From the NCBI GenBank assembly GCA_031263945.1, contig JAISEW010000248.1, forward strand, positions 1 to 18,088: 18,088 nucleotides of DNA, written 5' to 3'. Shown here piece after piece: positions 1-8,366 of this stretch (position 1 is its first letter; every line of letters begins with the position of its first letter). The stretch comes from Gracilibacteraceae bacterium. GTDB taxonomy: Bacteria; Bacillota; Desulfitobacteriia; Desulfitobacteriales; Syntrophobotulaceae. The notes under the pieces are model-generated. The model had not been told where the DNA came from, did no database searches, and saw only the letters and a program-made list of their open reading frames with translations. The position numbers and the translations under genes are program-made.

Positions 1-362
1 CCATAAATGTCATCAACCAGACGTTTAAATGCACGGCGCAGAATATAATAGAGGACGCGAACGGCACTCAGATGGTGCTGATCCGTAACGAATGCTATCC
101 GATCATTCGGTTGTATGAAGCCTTGGATATGGAGACTGAGGTGACGGATATCGAGGAAGGCATTCTGATCCTTGTCGAGGCCGGCGGCAGCGCGGCCTGT
201 GTTTTCGCCGACGAACTGCTCGGCCAGTATCAGGTGGTCGTAAAACCCCTGCCGTCCTATCTTTCTTCGTATGATCTGCGGGACGACGGCATCGTGGGCT
301 GCACGATCCTCGGCGACGGCAGTATCAGCCTGATACTGGAAATGTCGAGTCTGCTCCATTAA
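1..362 (+). CDS. cheA: Chemotaxis histidine kinase CheA, C-terminal fragment
   Basis: This is the 3' end of a gene that begins before the window; the frame is open from base 3 with no stop, so no start should be assigned at the internal ATG at 72. The visible ~119 residues match the CheW-like regulatory (P5) domain at the end of CheA: INVINQTFKC, then IIEDANGTQ, NECYPIIRLYEAL, a FADELLGQYQVVVKPLP segment and the typical ending GCTILGDGSISLILE. In CheA this domain docks to CheW and to receptor tips, placing the kinase in the chemosensory array. The kinase core and phosphotransfer domains lie outside the window. The gene is followed after 47 bases by cheW, and the order cheA-cheW-cheR-cheB-cheW supports the call. 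Identification is firm; only the truncation is a limit. Confidence 0.93.
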   Translation, partial: INVINQTFKCTAQNIIEDANGTQMVLIRNECYPIIRLYEALDMETEVTDIEEGILILVEAGGSAACVFADELLGQYQVVVKPLPSYLSSYDLRDDGIVGCTILGDGSISLILEMSSLLH

Positions 363-409
363 AGCGATCGTTGGCTGCGATCTCCAACCAGCGGAAAGAG
401 GAAATTCAG

Positions 410-877
410 ATGAATGAAATTGTGGCTCAGGAAATTCAGGAAACCGAAAACACTCTGCGCGGTAAATATCTGACATTTTTACTGGATGAACAATGCTTCG
501 GACTGGATATAGAATATATCCTGGAGATCATTGGCGTGCAGAGCATGACGCGGGTGCCGAAAATCCCCCCCTATATCATCGGCATCATGAATCTGCGCGG
601 CAAGGTGATCCCGATCATCGACATGCGTCTCCGTTTTCGGAAAGCGCTCCGGGAGTATGACGCCAAAACATGTATTGTAGTCGTGGAAGTGGATGAAGAC
701 GTGGTGGGGCTGGTGGTGGACTCGATAGACGAAGTGGTGGATATTGCCGACGATAATATATCGGCGCCGCCCGGCGCGGCGAATGATTATTCCGGTAATT
801 TTATGAAAGGCGTGGCGCAGGACAAGGGTAAAGTCAGGCTCCTGCTTGATTGCCGGCGCATATTGCGCGACGCCTGA
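410..877 (+). CDS. cheW: Chemotaxis adaptor protein CheW (first copy)
   Basis: Encodes about 155 residues, the usual size of a single-domain CheW, which bridges receptors and CheA in the cytoplasmic chemosensory array. The CheW fold is evident: KYLTFLLDEQCFGLDIEYILEII opens the domain, followed by the conserved VPKIPPYIIGIMNLRGKVIPIIDMRLRF stretch (here split between positions 550 and 635), then CIVVVEVDEDVVGLVVDSIDEVVDI and the closing KGVAQDKGKVRLLLD. The ATG at 410 is chosen because AGAGG at 397-401 sits 8 bases upstream; a TTG at 371 would add 13 unremarkable residues without a ribosome site. It lies between cheA and cheR. It is clearly related to the second CheW at 2881, so the operon holds two adaptors. 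Confidence 0.93.
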   Translation: MNEIVAQEIQETENTLRGKYLTFLLDEQCFGLDIEYILEIIGVQSMTRVPKIPPYIIGIMNLRGKVIPIIDMRLRFRKALREYDAKTCIVVVEVDEDVVGLVVDSIDEVVDIADDNISAPPGAANDYSGNFMKGVAQDKGKVRLLLDCRRILRDA

Positions 878-910
878 CGCCCGCGATTTTTGGCCCCGGA
901 CGGAGAAAAA

Positions 911-1732
911 ATGATTAAACTGACAGATAAAGAATTCAAAGAAATGTACACTTACGTCAAAACCAGATACGGTATCAATCTGGAAAGCAAGCGCGTGCTG
1001 ATAGAAGGGCGGCTGAACTCGACTTTGCAGGCCAAAGGCTGCAAAACCTTCTCAGACTATATTCTTTTGTTGCGCAAAGATACCACTGGTGAAGAAATAA
1101 CGACGTTTTTAAATAAAATCACGACGAATCTAACATTTTTCATGCGAGAACCGAAACATTTTGAGTATCTGAAAGATAAAATTTTGCCGGAACAGGAAAA
1201 AACAAACACCCGCAAGATTTACCGGATATGGAGCGCCGGCTGTTCGCTGGGGGCGGAAGCTTATACCACTTTGATGACGATAAACGATTATTTCGGCGTG
1301 AAAAAATCGCTCTGGCGCACGCCGGTGCTGGCGACCGATATTTCGCAATCCGTGCTGACCGGGGCGAAAGAAGCAACGTATAAAGCCGATTTGCTGAAGG
1401 ATATCCCCCTTAACTGGCGGGTGAAGTATTTTAAACCGGCTGCAAACAAGAAAGACGAGTATCAGGTCGTGCCGGCCATTCGCCAGGACGTGGAGTTCAA
1501 AGTGCTGAACCTTATGGATGATTTCCATTTCCCCTATTTGTTCAATCTCATTTTCTGCCGTAATGTGATGATTTATTTTGATCAGGAAACCCGCAAACAG
1601 CTGGTGAATAAATATTACGAACGGCTGGAACCGGGCGGTTACCTTTTTATCGGTCACTCGGAAACCATAACCAGAGACGCGACGCCGTTCCAGTTCATCC
1701 AGCCGGCCGTTTATCGCAAACCTTCGCGTTAG
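911..1732 (+). CDS. cheR: Chemotaxis receptor methyltransferase CheR
   Basis: Encodes ~273 residues, the normal length for CheR, which uses S-adenosylmethionine to methylate glutamates on receptor signalling domains during adaptation. The N-terminal helical domain (about 1-75) precedes the family motif TTNLTFFMREPKHF, whose arginine is conserved. The SAM-binding fold follows: RIWSAGCSLGAEAYT (Cys111 onward), the acidic LATDIS strand, CRNVMIYFD and GGYLFIGHSE. The start is the ATG at 911, with GGAG at 902-905; an upstream TTG at 890 is less likely. One oddity is the motif I region, SLGAEAY, where most CheR proteins have S-[ST]-G-[ED]-E-P-Y: the first acidic residue and the proline are both alanine. 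All other hallmark residues are present, so activity is still likely. Confidence 0.95.
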   Translation: MIKLTDKEFKEMYTYVKTRYGINLESKRVLIEGRLNSTLQAKGCKTFSDYILLLRKDTTGEEITTFLNKITTNLTFFMREPKHFEYLKDKILPEQEKTNTRKIYRIWSAGCSLGAEAYTTLMTINDYFGVKKSLWRTPVLATDISQSVLTGAKEATYKADLLKDIPLNWRVKYFKPAANKKDEYQVVPAIRQDVEFKVLNLMDDFHFPYLFNLIFCRNVMIYFDQETRKQLVNKYYERLEPGGYLFIGHSETITRDATPFQFIQPAVYRKPSR

Positions 1733-1753
1733 CCGCGGAAACGAGGTGCAGAT

Positions 1754-2827
1754 ATGGTGGTCAAAAATAAAATACGCGTTCTGATAGTTGACGATTCCCA
1801 CTTTTTTCGCGGCGTCCTCTCAAACGGGCTGAGGCAGGACAAGCGGATCGAGGTGGTGGGGACGGCGGCGGACGCCCAGGACGCGGAAAACAAGATCAGC
1901 GGACTAAGGCCGGATGTGCTGACGCTTGATGTGGAAATGCCCGGCATGAGCGGCATTGATTTTTTGAAAAAACTCATGAGCGCCAAACCCTTGCCCGTGG
2001 TGATGGTCAGTTCTTTGGACGCGCGGGTTTTCGACATCCTGGCGGCCGGCGCCGTGGATTTTGTCCAAAAACCCAAGGGCGGGAAGGAAGCAATGGACAC
2101 GTTTTTTGCCGACTTGGCGGCAAAGATCCAGATCGCTTCGGTAGCCCACCTCCGCTTCGGCCGCCGCGCCGCCGCTCCCGACGGAGCGGCGGCTCCGGCC
2201 GCGCCCGCGCCCTTGGCCGCTCCGCGCTCCGCGCCGGCCGCTAAGAGTTCGGCCAAAACCATACTGGCTTTCGGCGCCTCGACCGGAGGAACGGACGCTC
2301 TGGCTGAGGTCTTGCGGCGTTTTCCGGCCGACACGCCCGGTATCATCGTCACCCAGCATATGCCGGCCGGATTTACCCGGATGTTCGCGGAAAGACTGGA
2401 CAAGATTTGCGCTATGCGGGTCAAGGAAGCGGAAAATCACGATCCGGTGATGACGGGGGGGATCCTGATAGCGCCCGGCGGATTTCAGATGGGCTTGGAA
2501 GCGGCGCCTTTCGGCTACGCGGTCAAAGTGGCCGCCGGGGAGAAAGTGAGCGGGCATTGCCCTTCCGTGGATTTTCTGTTTACTTCCGTGGCGCGGGTCG
2601 CCAAGAGCGACGCGGTAGGCGTGATAATGACCGGTATGGGCGGAGACGGCGCCGACGGGCTGCTTTTGATGCGCAAGGCCGGCGCTTACACGTTAGGTCA
2701 GGATAAGGACAGTTGTGTTGTGTATGGTATGCCGATGGTGGCTTTTAAAAAAGGCGCCGTCTGCAAGGAAACAGGACTGGACCTCATTGCCAGCGAAGTG
2801 CTGCAGTATTTGCGCCGCCGGCAGTAA
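1754..2827 (+). CDS. cheB: Chemotaxis methylesterase/deamidase CheB
   Basis: Encodes 357 residues with the standard two-domain layout. Residues ~7-125 are a response-regulator receiver: VLIVDDSHFFR with Asp13/Asp14, phosphoacceptor Asp59 in TLDVEMPGMSG, and KPKGG near the end. A linker rich in alanine and proline (about 135-165) joins it to the methylesterase domain, which shows the catalytic serine Ser176 in FGASTGG, His202 in TQHMP and Asp298 in TGMGGDGADG. CheB removes methyl groups from receptors and deamidates glutamines after phosphorylation by CheA, opposing the CheR encoded just upstream. The ATG at 1754 has GAGGTG 5 bases upstream. All catalytic residues are intact. Confidence 0.97.
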   Translation: MVVKNKIRVLIVDDSHFFRGVLSNGLRQDKRIEVVGTAADAQDAENKISGLRPDVLTLDVEMPGMSGIDFLKKLMSAKPLPVVMVSSLDARVFDILAAGAVDFVQKPKGGKEAMDTFFADLAAKIQIASVAHLRFGRRAAAPDGAAAPAAPAPLAAPRSAPAAKSSAKTILAFGASTGGTDALAEVLRRFPADTPGIIVTQHMPAGFTRMFAERLDKICAMRVKEAENHDPVMTGGILIAPGGFQMGLEAAPFGYAVKVAAGEKVSGHCPSVDFLFTSVARVAKSDAVGVIMTGMGGDGADGLLLMRKAGAYTLGQDKDSCVVYGMPMVAFKKGAVCKETGLDLIASEVLQYLRRRQ

Positions 2828-2880
2828 CGCGCCGCCCGGCGGGCAAACGCGCGGCGTCATACGGTGAAGGAGGGAAAGGG

Positions 2881-3381
2881 ATGGATTGGCTACAGCAGGC
2901 GGAACTGCAGGAACAGGAAACAGTGGTCGCTCTCAATCAATATTTAACATTTGCGATCGACGAGCAGTCTTTTGGCATTTCTATCAGCGATGTCGTGGAG
3001 ATAATCAGTTTATGCCCGATTGCCCGGGTGCCTCAGTTTTCGGGCTACGCTAAAGGGATCATCAACCTGCGCGGCCGCATCATCCCGGTCGTTGATGTGA
3101 GGCTTCGTTTCCATATGTTGGAAAAACCCTATGACAGCCGCACCTGTATCATCATCACGAATATCAATGAACTGGATATCGGTTTTATCGTGGATGAAGT
3201 GCAGGAAGTGGTGGATATAGATCAGGATGACGTGGAACCGGCGCCGAAATTGACCGGCTCTTATGCCCATCGTTTTATCATCGGGGTAGGCAAACGGCTG
3301 GGCAAAATAATCCTTTTGCTGGACAGCCAGCGTTTGCTGAACGAAGAAGAAGTAGCGGCTTTAGACGTATCACAGATGTGA
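2881..3381 (+). CDS. cheW: Chemotaxis adaptor protein CheW (second copy)
   Basis: Encodes 166 residues with a single CheW domain: LNQYLTFAIDEQSFGISISDVVEII, then VPQFSGYAKGIINLRGRIIPVVDVRLRF (3029-3112), CIIITNINELDIGFIVDEVQEVVDI and GVGKRLGKIILLLD. It differs from the first CheW mainly in a longer N-terminus (DWLQQAELQEQETVV) and a C-terminal tail (LLNEEEVAALDVSQM). A strong AAGGAGGG at 2867-2874 fixes the ATG at 2881. Two adaptors in one operon can serve different receptor sets or form mixed rings; which applies cannot be read from sequence. Its stop codon is 11 bases ahead of the coiled-coil gene, so the two are very probably co-translated. Confidence 0.93.
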   Translation: MDWLQQAELQEQETVVALNQYLTFAIDEQSFGISISDVVEIISLCPIARVPQFSGYAKGIINLRGRIIPVVDVRLRFHMLEKPYDSRTCIIITNINELDIGFIVDEVQEVVDIDQDDVEPAPKLTGSYAHRFIIGVGKRLGKIILLLDSQRLLNEEEVAALDVSQM

Positions 3382-3392
3382 GGAATTGACGC

Positions 3393-5030
3393 ATGGCGGC
3401 AAGAAAGAACGCGGTTGTCAGCGCCGAAGCTCAGGCTATTCGGGACGCGACGGCGGAACAAATGAAAAAAAGGCGCGAGCAGCAGGACAGGCAGGTGGAA
3501 GCGGCCGCCAGGCGCAGAGAAGAAATGAAGCGGCGCGGCATTGAGATGAAACAGAAAGTCGCGCTCAACAGCATTGAAATGAAAAAGAAGCAGGCTGTGC
3601 GCAAGCTGTCCATGAACATGAAGGATCCGCCTTTTGTCGTCGAGCGCAAGGCCGAGAAGGTTTTGGGCAAACTGGACAGGCAAAAACGCAAGCTGCTGAG
3701 CAAGAACAATAAAGCGCTGGCGGCGCTGCGCAAAAAAGCGACGGCCGAGCAGCGGCGCAAAGCGAAATTGCTGCAGAAAGAGATGCGCCTGGATCCGGAG
3801 TGGCGGAGAGAACAAGACGAACTGAAAGCAAAAGCGAAAGAGCAGGCGCGGCAGAAAAAACTGGCCAAAGAGCAAATGGCGGCTATGCGGCGGGAGCGGG
3901 AGCGAGAGCGCAAGGACGAGCAAAAAAAGAAAAAACTGCAGGAACAGGAGGAAAAACGGCGGCAAAAGCTGGATCCTCAGTGGCGAGAGGAGCAATTAGA
4001 GCGGAAACGGCTGGAAAAAGAGAACAAATTGCAGGAGAAAGCCGCCAAGACGCAGAATAAAGCAGAAGCCAGGCAAAAGAAGGAGGAGCAGAAAACGCGG
4101 GCGGCGGAACAAAAGAAAGCGGAACGAGACAGAAAAAAAGAAGCCGCCGCGAAAAAGCGGGAAGAAAAAGAAAACAACAGCCGGCAAAAAAAAGACCCTA
4201 TATGGGGAGAACAGGAAAAAGAACGCAAAGAGCGAGTCCGCCAGGAAGCGCGGGAACGCAAGGAGCAAAAACGTTCGGACAAAGCGCGGCGGCAGATAGC
4301 GGAAATAGAGCGGCGCCAGGCGGCGCGGGCGCAGGGGATCAAAGTGAGTGAAGGATTCCTTGCCGGCAAACTCCTGATCCTCATCATCGGCGTTGTGGCG
4401 CTTGGGCTTTTGGCGGGAGGCGGGTTCGCGGCCTATAAGATTTTTCTTGAGGTTTCGCCGCCGGAGCCGGCGGTTGATTTATGGCTGACGCAGCAAAAAG
4501 TATTTGGCATGACGGCGGTCACGCAACCGGAATTTTTTCAGGGGCCTGTTTTTGAGCGGATCTTTACGCGGGAGGCCTACGCTCCGGCCAAAGACGCGCT
4601 CGTCGCTAAATTGTCAGATTTTTCCTATTCGGTGGCGGACGCCGAGATCACAGGCCGCGACGCCGCGGTCAGCGTCAGTTTTCAATATTATGATCTGGCC
4701 TCCGTCATGGAACAAATCCCGAGCAAATACTGGCGGGAGAATTACGGTCCGTTTGTGACGCAGCAGTCCACCAGCGAAGAACTGGAACAGTCCATGATCG
4801 CGTTGATCGAACGGGAACTGGCTGCCGCGCCGGACAAAAAAACAGCGGTGGTGTCGGTTCATATGGACAGAGTCGGGCGGGACTGGCAGCTTTCAGATCT
4901 CCTGACCGACAACGAGCAATTGCTTTGCGTGCTGACGGGGGCGATTTTTGGACCGGTGGAAAACGCGCCGGTGACCGCTGTGACGCCGGAATCCGGGGAA
5001 GCCTTGCCGGAAGAAGGCTCCGCTCATTAG
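3393..5030 (+). CDS. Coiled-coil, single-span membrane protein of unknown function
   Basis: Encodes 545 residues; I do not recognise a named family. Residues ~1-320 are extremely rich in Lys, Arg, Glu, Gln and Ala, with heptad-like patterning that predicts a very long cytoplasmic helix or coiled coil. A tryptophan-containing motif recurs within it: LDPEWRREQ at 133, LDPQWREEQ at 193 and KDPIWGEQE at 267, suggesting a repeat of 60-75 residues. One hydrophobic segment follows at about 326-352 (LLILIIGVVALGLLAGGGFAA). The basic N-terminal side predicts that the coil is cytoplasmic and the last ~190 residues lie outside the membrane. That outer domain has no Cys and resembles no domain I can name. 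GAGGAA at 3380-3385 supports the ATG at 3393. Position directly after cheW suggests a role linked to the array or cell envelope, but this is inference. Confidence 0.85.
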   Translation: MAARKNAVVSAEAQAIRDATAEQMKKRREQQDRQVEAAARRREEMKRRGIEMKQKVALNSIEMKKKQAVRKLSMNMKDPPFVVERKAEKVLGKLDRQKRKLLSKNNKALAALRKKATAEQRRKAKLLQKEMRLDPEWRREQDELKAKAKEQARQKKLAKEQMAAMRRERERERKDEQKKKKLQEQEEKRRQKLDPQWREEQLERKRLEKENKLQEKAAKTQNKAEARQKKEEQKTRAAEQKKAERDRKKEAAAKKREEKENNSRQKKDPIWGEQEKERKERVRQEARERKEQKRSDKARRQIAEIERRQAARAQGIKVSEGFLAGKLLILIIGVVALGLLAGGGFAAYKIFLEVSPPEPAVDLWLTQQKVFGMTAVTQPEFFQGPVFERIFTREAYAPAKDALVAKLSDFSYSVADAEITGRDAAVSVSFQYYDLASVMEQIPSKYWRENYGPFVTQQSTSEELEQSMIALIERELAAAPDKKTAVVSVHMDRVGRDWQLSDLLTDNEQLLCVLTGAIFGPVENAPVTAVTPESGEALPEEGSAH

Positions 5031-5077
5031 GAAAAAAGACCGGCGTCAGCCGTGACAAGACTAAGGAGGGAATGGAC

Positions 5078-6316
5078 GTGCCTGCTTCAATAGTCAGACA
5101 GCCGATTATCAGTGTGGAGACGGAGAAGATCTGCGCTTACGCCCTGATGTACAGTGACAGTGACGGCCCGATGCTGAATGACGAGCCTGTTTCCAGTGAG
5201 AGCGCGGCGAAAGTGATCGGGGAAATTTTTTCCTCCGCCGACTCCCAGCTTTTTACAGATGATATGCCACTGTATTTGACGTTTACGAGTCAGCTGATCC
5301 GGGAAAATGTCAGCAAATTATTTAACAAAGATAAACTTGTCATCCAGATCGACGACAGCGCCTCGGTAAATACGCCTTTGCTGCAGGAATTGTACAAATT
5401 GCGTGAAGATGGCTATTCCTTTGTTTTCAATGATTTCATGTTCGCCCAGCGGTATTTCAATCTGTTGGATCTCGTTGATATCATCAGCCTGGACATTGAA
5501 AAAACAACGGAAACGTCCCTGACCCATATCGTGCGCGTTTGTCTCGGCCTGAACAAAAAACTGATGGCCACGAACGTGAACACGCAGGCGGATTTCGAGC
5601 GGGCGCGCGCTTTTGGCTTTCATCAGGTGCAGGGCCATTTTTTTGCCGAACCCGTAGCCGTTGAAGGCAAGAAAATCGAACACAATCAGATAAATTTCCT
5701 GCGTCTCATGAGCCAGCTCGTGCTGCCGGAGCCTAATGTGGATGAAATAGCGGCCATTATAACCAGCGACGTGACCATGAGTTATCAATTGCTCCGTCTG
5801 GTGAACTCCGCTTATTTCGCCTTGCGGACGCGCATCGCCAATATCAAGCAGGCGGTGGTCATCGTCGGGATGCGCCAGCTGCTGGACTGGGTATATCTTT
5901 TGAGCTTCGGCGCGACCAGCCGCGCGGGTTCCGACGTTTTGATCCGTCTGGCTTTTCAGCGCGGCGAGATAGCGCAGACTTTGGCCATGCAGATAGCGAA
6001 ATTACAGCAAAAGCACGCGGATTGTTATCTGGTCGGCATGTTTTCGGTGCTGGATCAGCTGTTGGAAAACAACCTCGCGACCATTCTGGCGGAACTGCCG
6101 CTGAGCGACGAGGTCAACGAAGCGCTGCTGGAGAAAAAGGGCTCGATGGGACTGCTCTATCGTTTGATTTTGGCGCACGAGCAGGCTGACTGGCGGGAAG
6201 TGACGAGCTTGGCCGCGGAACTCGGTCTGCCTGAGGAATCGGTCATCGAATCCTATCTGCAATGCGTGAAAAACGTGTCCCAAACCTGGGGCGATCTGAT
6301 GAGTCCCGCCAATTGA
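5078..6316 (+). CDS. EAL-HDOD signalling protein with degenerate EAL domain (YuxH/COG3434 type)
   Basis: Encodes ~412 residues. The first ~200 resemble an EAL domain (VRQPIISVETEKICAYALMY, ISLDIEKT, FGFHQVQGHFFAEPV) and the rest an HDOD domain (LRLMSQL, SDVTMSYQLLRLVNSAYFALRTRIANIKQAVVIVG split over 5771-5870, then QIAKL and VGMFSVLDQLL). Active EAL phosphodiesterases need the glutamate of the EAL signature; here that site reads YALMY, and other metal ligands are not apparent, so c-di-GMP hydrolysis is unlikely and a binding or scaffold role more plausible. This matches the known habit of EAL-HDOD proteins. The start is uncertain: the GTG at 5078 lies 7 bases past AAGGAGGG, whereas the ATG at 5072 lies almost against it; the two differ by two residues. 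It sits between the coiled-coil gene and the FtsA-like gene. Confidence 0.88.
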   Translation: MPASIVRQPIISVETEKICAYALMYSDSDGPMLNDEPVSSESAAKVIGEIFSSADSQLFTDDMPLYLTFTSQLIRENVSKLFNKDKLVIQIDDSASVNTPLLQELYKLREDGYSFVFNDFMFAQRYFNLLDLVDIISLDIEKTTETSLTHIVRVCLGLNKKLMATNVNTQADFERARAFGFHQVQGHFFAEPVAVEGKKIEHNQINFLRLMSQLVLPEPNVDEIAAIITSDVTMSYQLLRLVNSAYFALRTRIANIKQAVVIVGMRQLLDWVYLLSFGATSRAGSDVLIRLAFQRGEIAQTLAMQIAKLQQKHADCYLVGMFSVLDQLLENNLATILAELPLSDEVNEALLEKKGSMGLLYRLILAHEQADWREVTSLAAELGLPEESVIESYLQCVKNVSQTWGDLMSPAN

Positions 6317-6346
6317 TATTTTCACACAGTTCCTGAGGAGGGAAAA

Positions 6347-8329
6347 ATGGATTCGGCGGAACGCGCGGTATTCGCTCTCGACATCGGGACCCGCACCGTT
6401 ATCGGTTTGGTCTGCCTTTTGGCGGACGGGAAAATGCGGCTTTTGGGCGCGGAGATCATAGAACACGGCAAAAGGGCGATGATAGACGGGCAAGTGGACG
6501 ATATCGCCCATGTCAGCGCCTGTGTCGGCAAGGTCAAAACCTCTTTAGAACAAAAGCTGAACATAAAACTGCCTGGCGTGGCGATCGCCGCCGCCGGGCG
6601 GGCTTTGCGCACGCGGATGGTGACTTTGCGCCGTCTGCTGGGCGAGGGCGAGGCGCTCACGGTCGAGATGCTGCGCAACTTGGAAATGGAAGCGGTAGCG
6701 CTGGCGCAGGCGGAACTGAACAAGGAAAGCGGCGAACGGGCCGCTTTTTACTGCGTCGGCCATGCCGTCAGCCGCCAAGTGCTGGACGGCTACGAGTTAA
6801 GCGCCGCGGCCGGGCACAAAGGCACAGAGTTCGAGATGACTTTGATAACGGCTTTTTTACCCAAAATAGTCGTGGAAGGGCTGTACGCCACTATGGACGG
6901 CAGCGGTCTGGAAGTCGGCAGTCTGACTCTGGAGCCGATCGCGGCCATGAACGTCGTGATACCGCCGGAACTGCGCATGTTGAATCTGGCGCTCGTGGAC
7001 ATAGGAGCCGGCACCTCGGATATCGCGGTTTCCCGCGCCGGCGCCGTCATCGGCTATGATATGGTCACGGTGGCCGGCGACGAGATCACCGAGGCTATTA
7101 TGCAGGCCATGCTGGTTGACTTTACCACGGCGGAAAAAATAAAACAAAATTTGACCGAACGCGAAGACGTGGTATTCGTCGATATCCTGGGCCTGACTCA
7201 GACGGCGCCGAACACGGAGATAATGGCTGCCGCCCGCTCCGCCGTTGATTTGCTGGTGAACGAAGTGACGGAAAAAATACTGGCTATCAACGAAACCGCG
7301 CCTACCGCGCTTTTTCTTGTGGGCGGCGGCAGTCAATACCCGGGGCTGACCGCCGCGTTCGCTCAAAAACTCGGCATGGACGAACATCGGGTCGCTGTGG
7401 GCGGCGCCACGCATATCCAGCGGGTGCTGCACGGGACTCCCGAGTCGGCGGGAGTGGAAAGCCCGGAGTATATCACCCCGCTGGGCATAGCCTGGACGGC
7501 TTTGCAAGAGGGCGGTCATTCCTTCGGGACGGTCACGGTGAACGGCAAAAAAATCCGGCAGTACAGTTATGAAGGCGTCAAAGTTTCGGACATCCTCATT
7601 TTGAGCGGGTATTACAAGTATGAGCAATTAGTCGGCCATATGGGAAAGCCGCTGCGTTTTTACATGGACGGCCGCCTGACGACTATAAGCGGCGAACTGG
7701 CGCGGCCCGCGCAAATCAAGCTGAACGGCGCGGCGGCTTCGCTGGACGCCCAGGTGCGCGAAGGGGATGAGATCGGTTTCATCCCGGCGGTGAGCGGCGC
7801 GGACGCCCGGCGGAGCGTGAAGGAAGCGGCGCCGGCCTACCGTCGCTTTATGGTCATGGTCGATGAGCGGGAATACTACGCTGGCGTGTGGGTTTTGCGG
7901 AACGGGCAGTTCGCCCGCGAGAACGATGAAATAGCCGACGGGGACGAGGTCCGCACGGTGGAGATACTCAAGTTCGCGGATTTCGCCCAGTTGATCCATC
8001 TGGATCCGCAGCAGGAATCCTACTGGTTGAACGGTGTTCCGGCCGCGGACGGCGATCTGCTGAATCCGGGCGATTTGCTGACCTCGTTTGATCCCGCGCG
8101 GGAAGGGGAAGGACGGCGGCGTGAGACGATCCTGCTGGAGTTGAATGACAAAGCTATTCGCCTGACGCCAAAAGCGGACGGAAGCGCGTATCTTCTGCTG
8201 GATTTGTTCAACTATGTGGAAAAAGACATATTGGAAAGACGGGCCCTGGGGCTGCGCTGCCGGCTGAACGGCCGGGAAGCGCCGTTCAGCGCCGAGCTGA
8301 AATCGGGAGACGCCGTCGTCATTGAGTAA
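6347..8329 (+). CDS. FtsA/PilM-type actin-like ATPase with extended C-terminal region
   Basis: Encodes 660 residues, whereas FtsA is usually ~420 and PilM ~350. Residues 1-~375 form an actin-like ATPase: phosphate-1 motif with Asp12 in LDIGTRT, an SHS2-like insert (IAAAGRALRTR), phosphate-2 motif DIGAGTSD at 218-225 and the adenosine motif VGGGSQYPGL from 325. The remaining ~280 residues seem to be a series of small modules with a recurring NG...GD pattern: VNGKK at 398, LNGAA...EGDEIGF at 459, LNGVPA...NPGDLL at 561 and LNGREA...KSGDAVVIE at 640. The last resembles a ThiS/MoaD-like beta-grasp strand order, but this is a guess. FtsA proteins polymerise at membranes through a C-terminal amphipathic helix, which I do not see here. 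AGGAGGG at 6336-6342 precedes the ATG. The next gene is a ParA, so the pair may position something in the cell. Confidence 0.85.
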   Translation: MDSAERAVFALDIGTRTVIGLVCLLADGKMRLLGAEIIEHGKRAMIDGQVDDIAHVSACVGKVKTSLEQKLNIKLPGVAIAAAGRALRTRMVTLRRLLGEGEALTVEMLRNLEMEAVALAQAELNKESGERAAFYCVGHAVSRQVLDGYELSAAAGHKGTEFEMTLITAFLPKIVVEGLYATMDGSGLEVGSLTLEPIAAMNVVIPPELRMLNLALVDIGAGTSDIAVSRAGAVIGYDMVTVAGDEITEAIMQAMLVDFTTAEKIKQNLTEREDVVFVDILGLTQTAPNTEIMAAARSAVDLLVNEVTEKILAINETAPTALFLVGGGSQYPGLTAAFAQKLGMDEHRVAVGGATHIQRVLHGTPESAGVESPEYITPLGIAWTALQEGGHSFGTVTVNGKKIRQYSYEGVKVSDILILSGYYKYEQLVGHMGKPLRFYMDGRLTTISGELARPAQIKLNGAAASLDAQVREGDEIGFIPAVSGADARRSVKEAAPAYRRFMVMVDEREYYAGVWVLRNGQFARENDEIADGDEVRTVEILKFADFAQLIHLDPQQESYWLNGVPAADGDLLNPGDLLTSFDPAREGEGRRRETILLELNDKAIRLTPKADGSAYLLLDLFNYVEKDILERRALGLRCRLNGREAPFSAELKSGDAVVIE

Positions 8330-8366
8330 AAAACGGTTTGGCAGTCTGTATCGGGAGGACACTGGC

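Noticed and set aside
2830..2856. GC-rich inverted repeat CGCCGC / GCGGCG between cheB and cheW, as a terminator
   Set aside because: No T tract follows, and a strong ribosome site for the next gene comes right after; at most a weak RNA hairpin.
3431..4387. Long open frames on the minus strand across the coiled-coil gene
   Set aside because: They arise from the biased Lys/Glu/Arg codons of the real gene, lack ribosome sites and have low-complexity translations.
4925..5071. Earlier start for the EAL-HDOD gene
   Set aside because: It would overlap the coiled-coil gene by over 100 bases and lacks a ribosome site, while AAGGAGGG sits just before 5072-5078.
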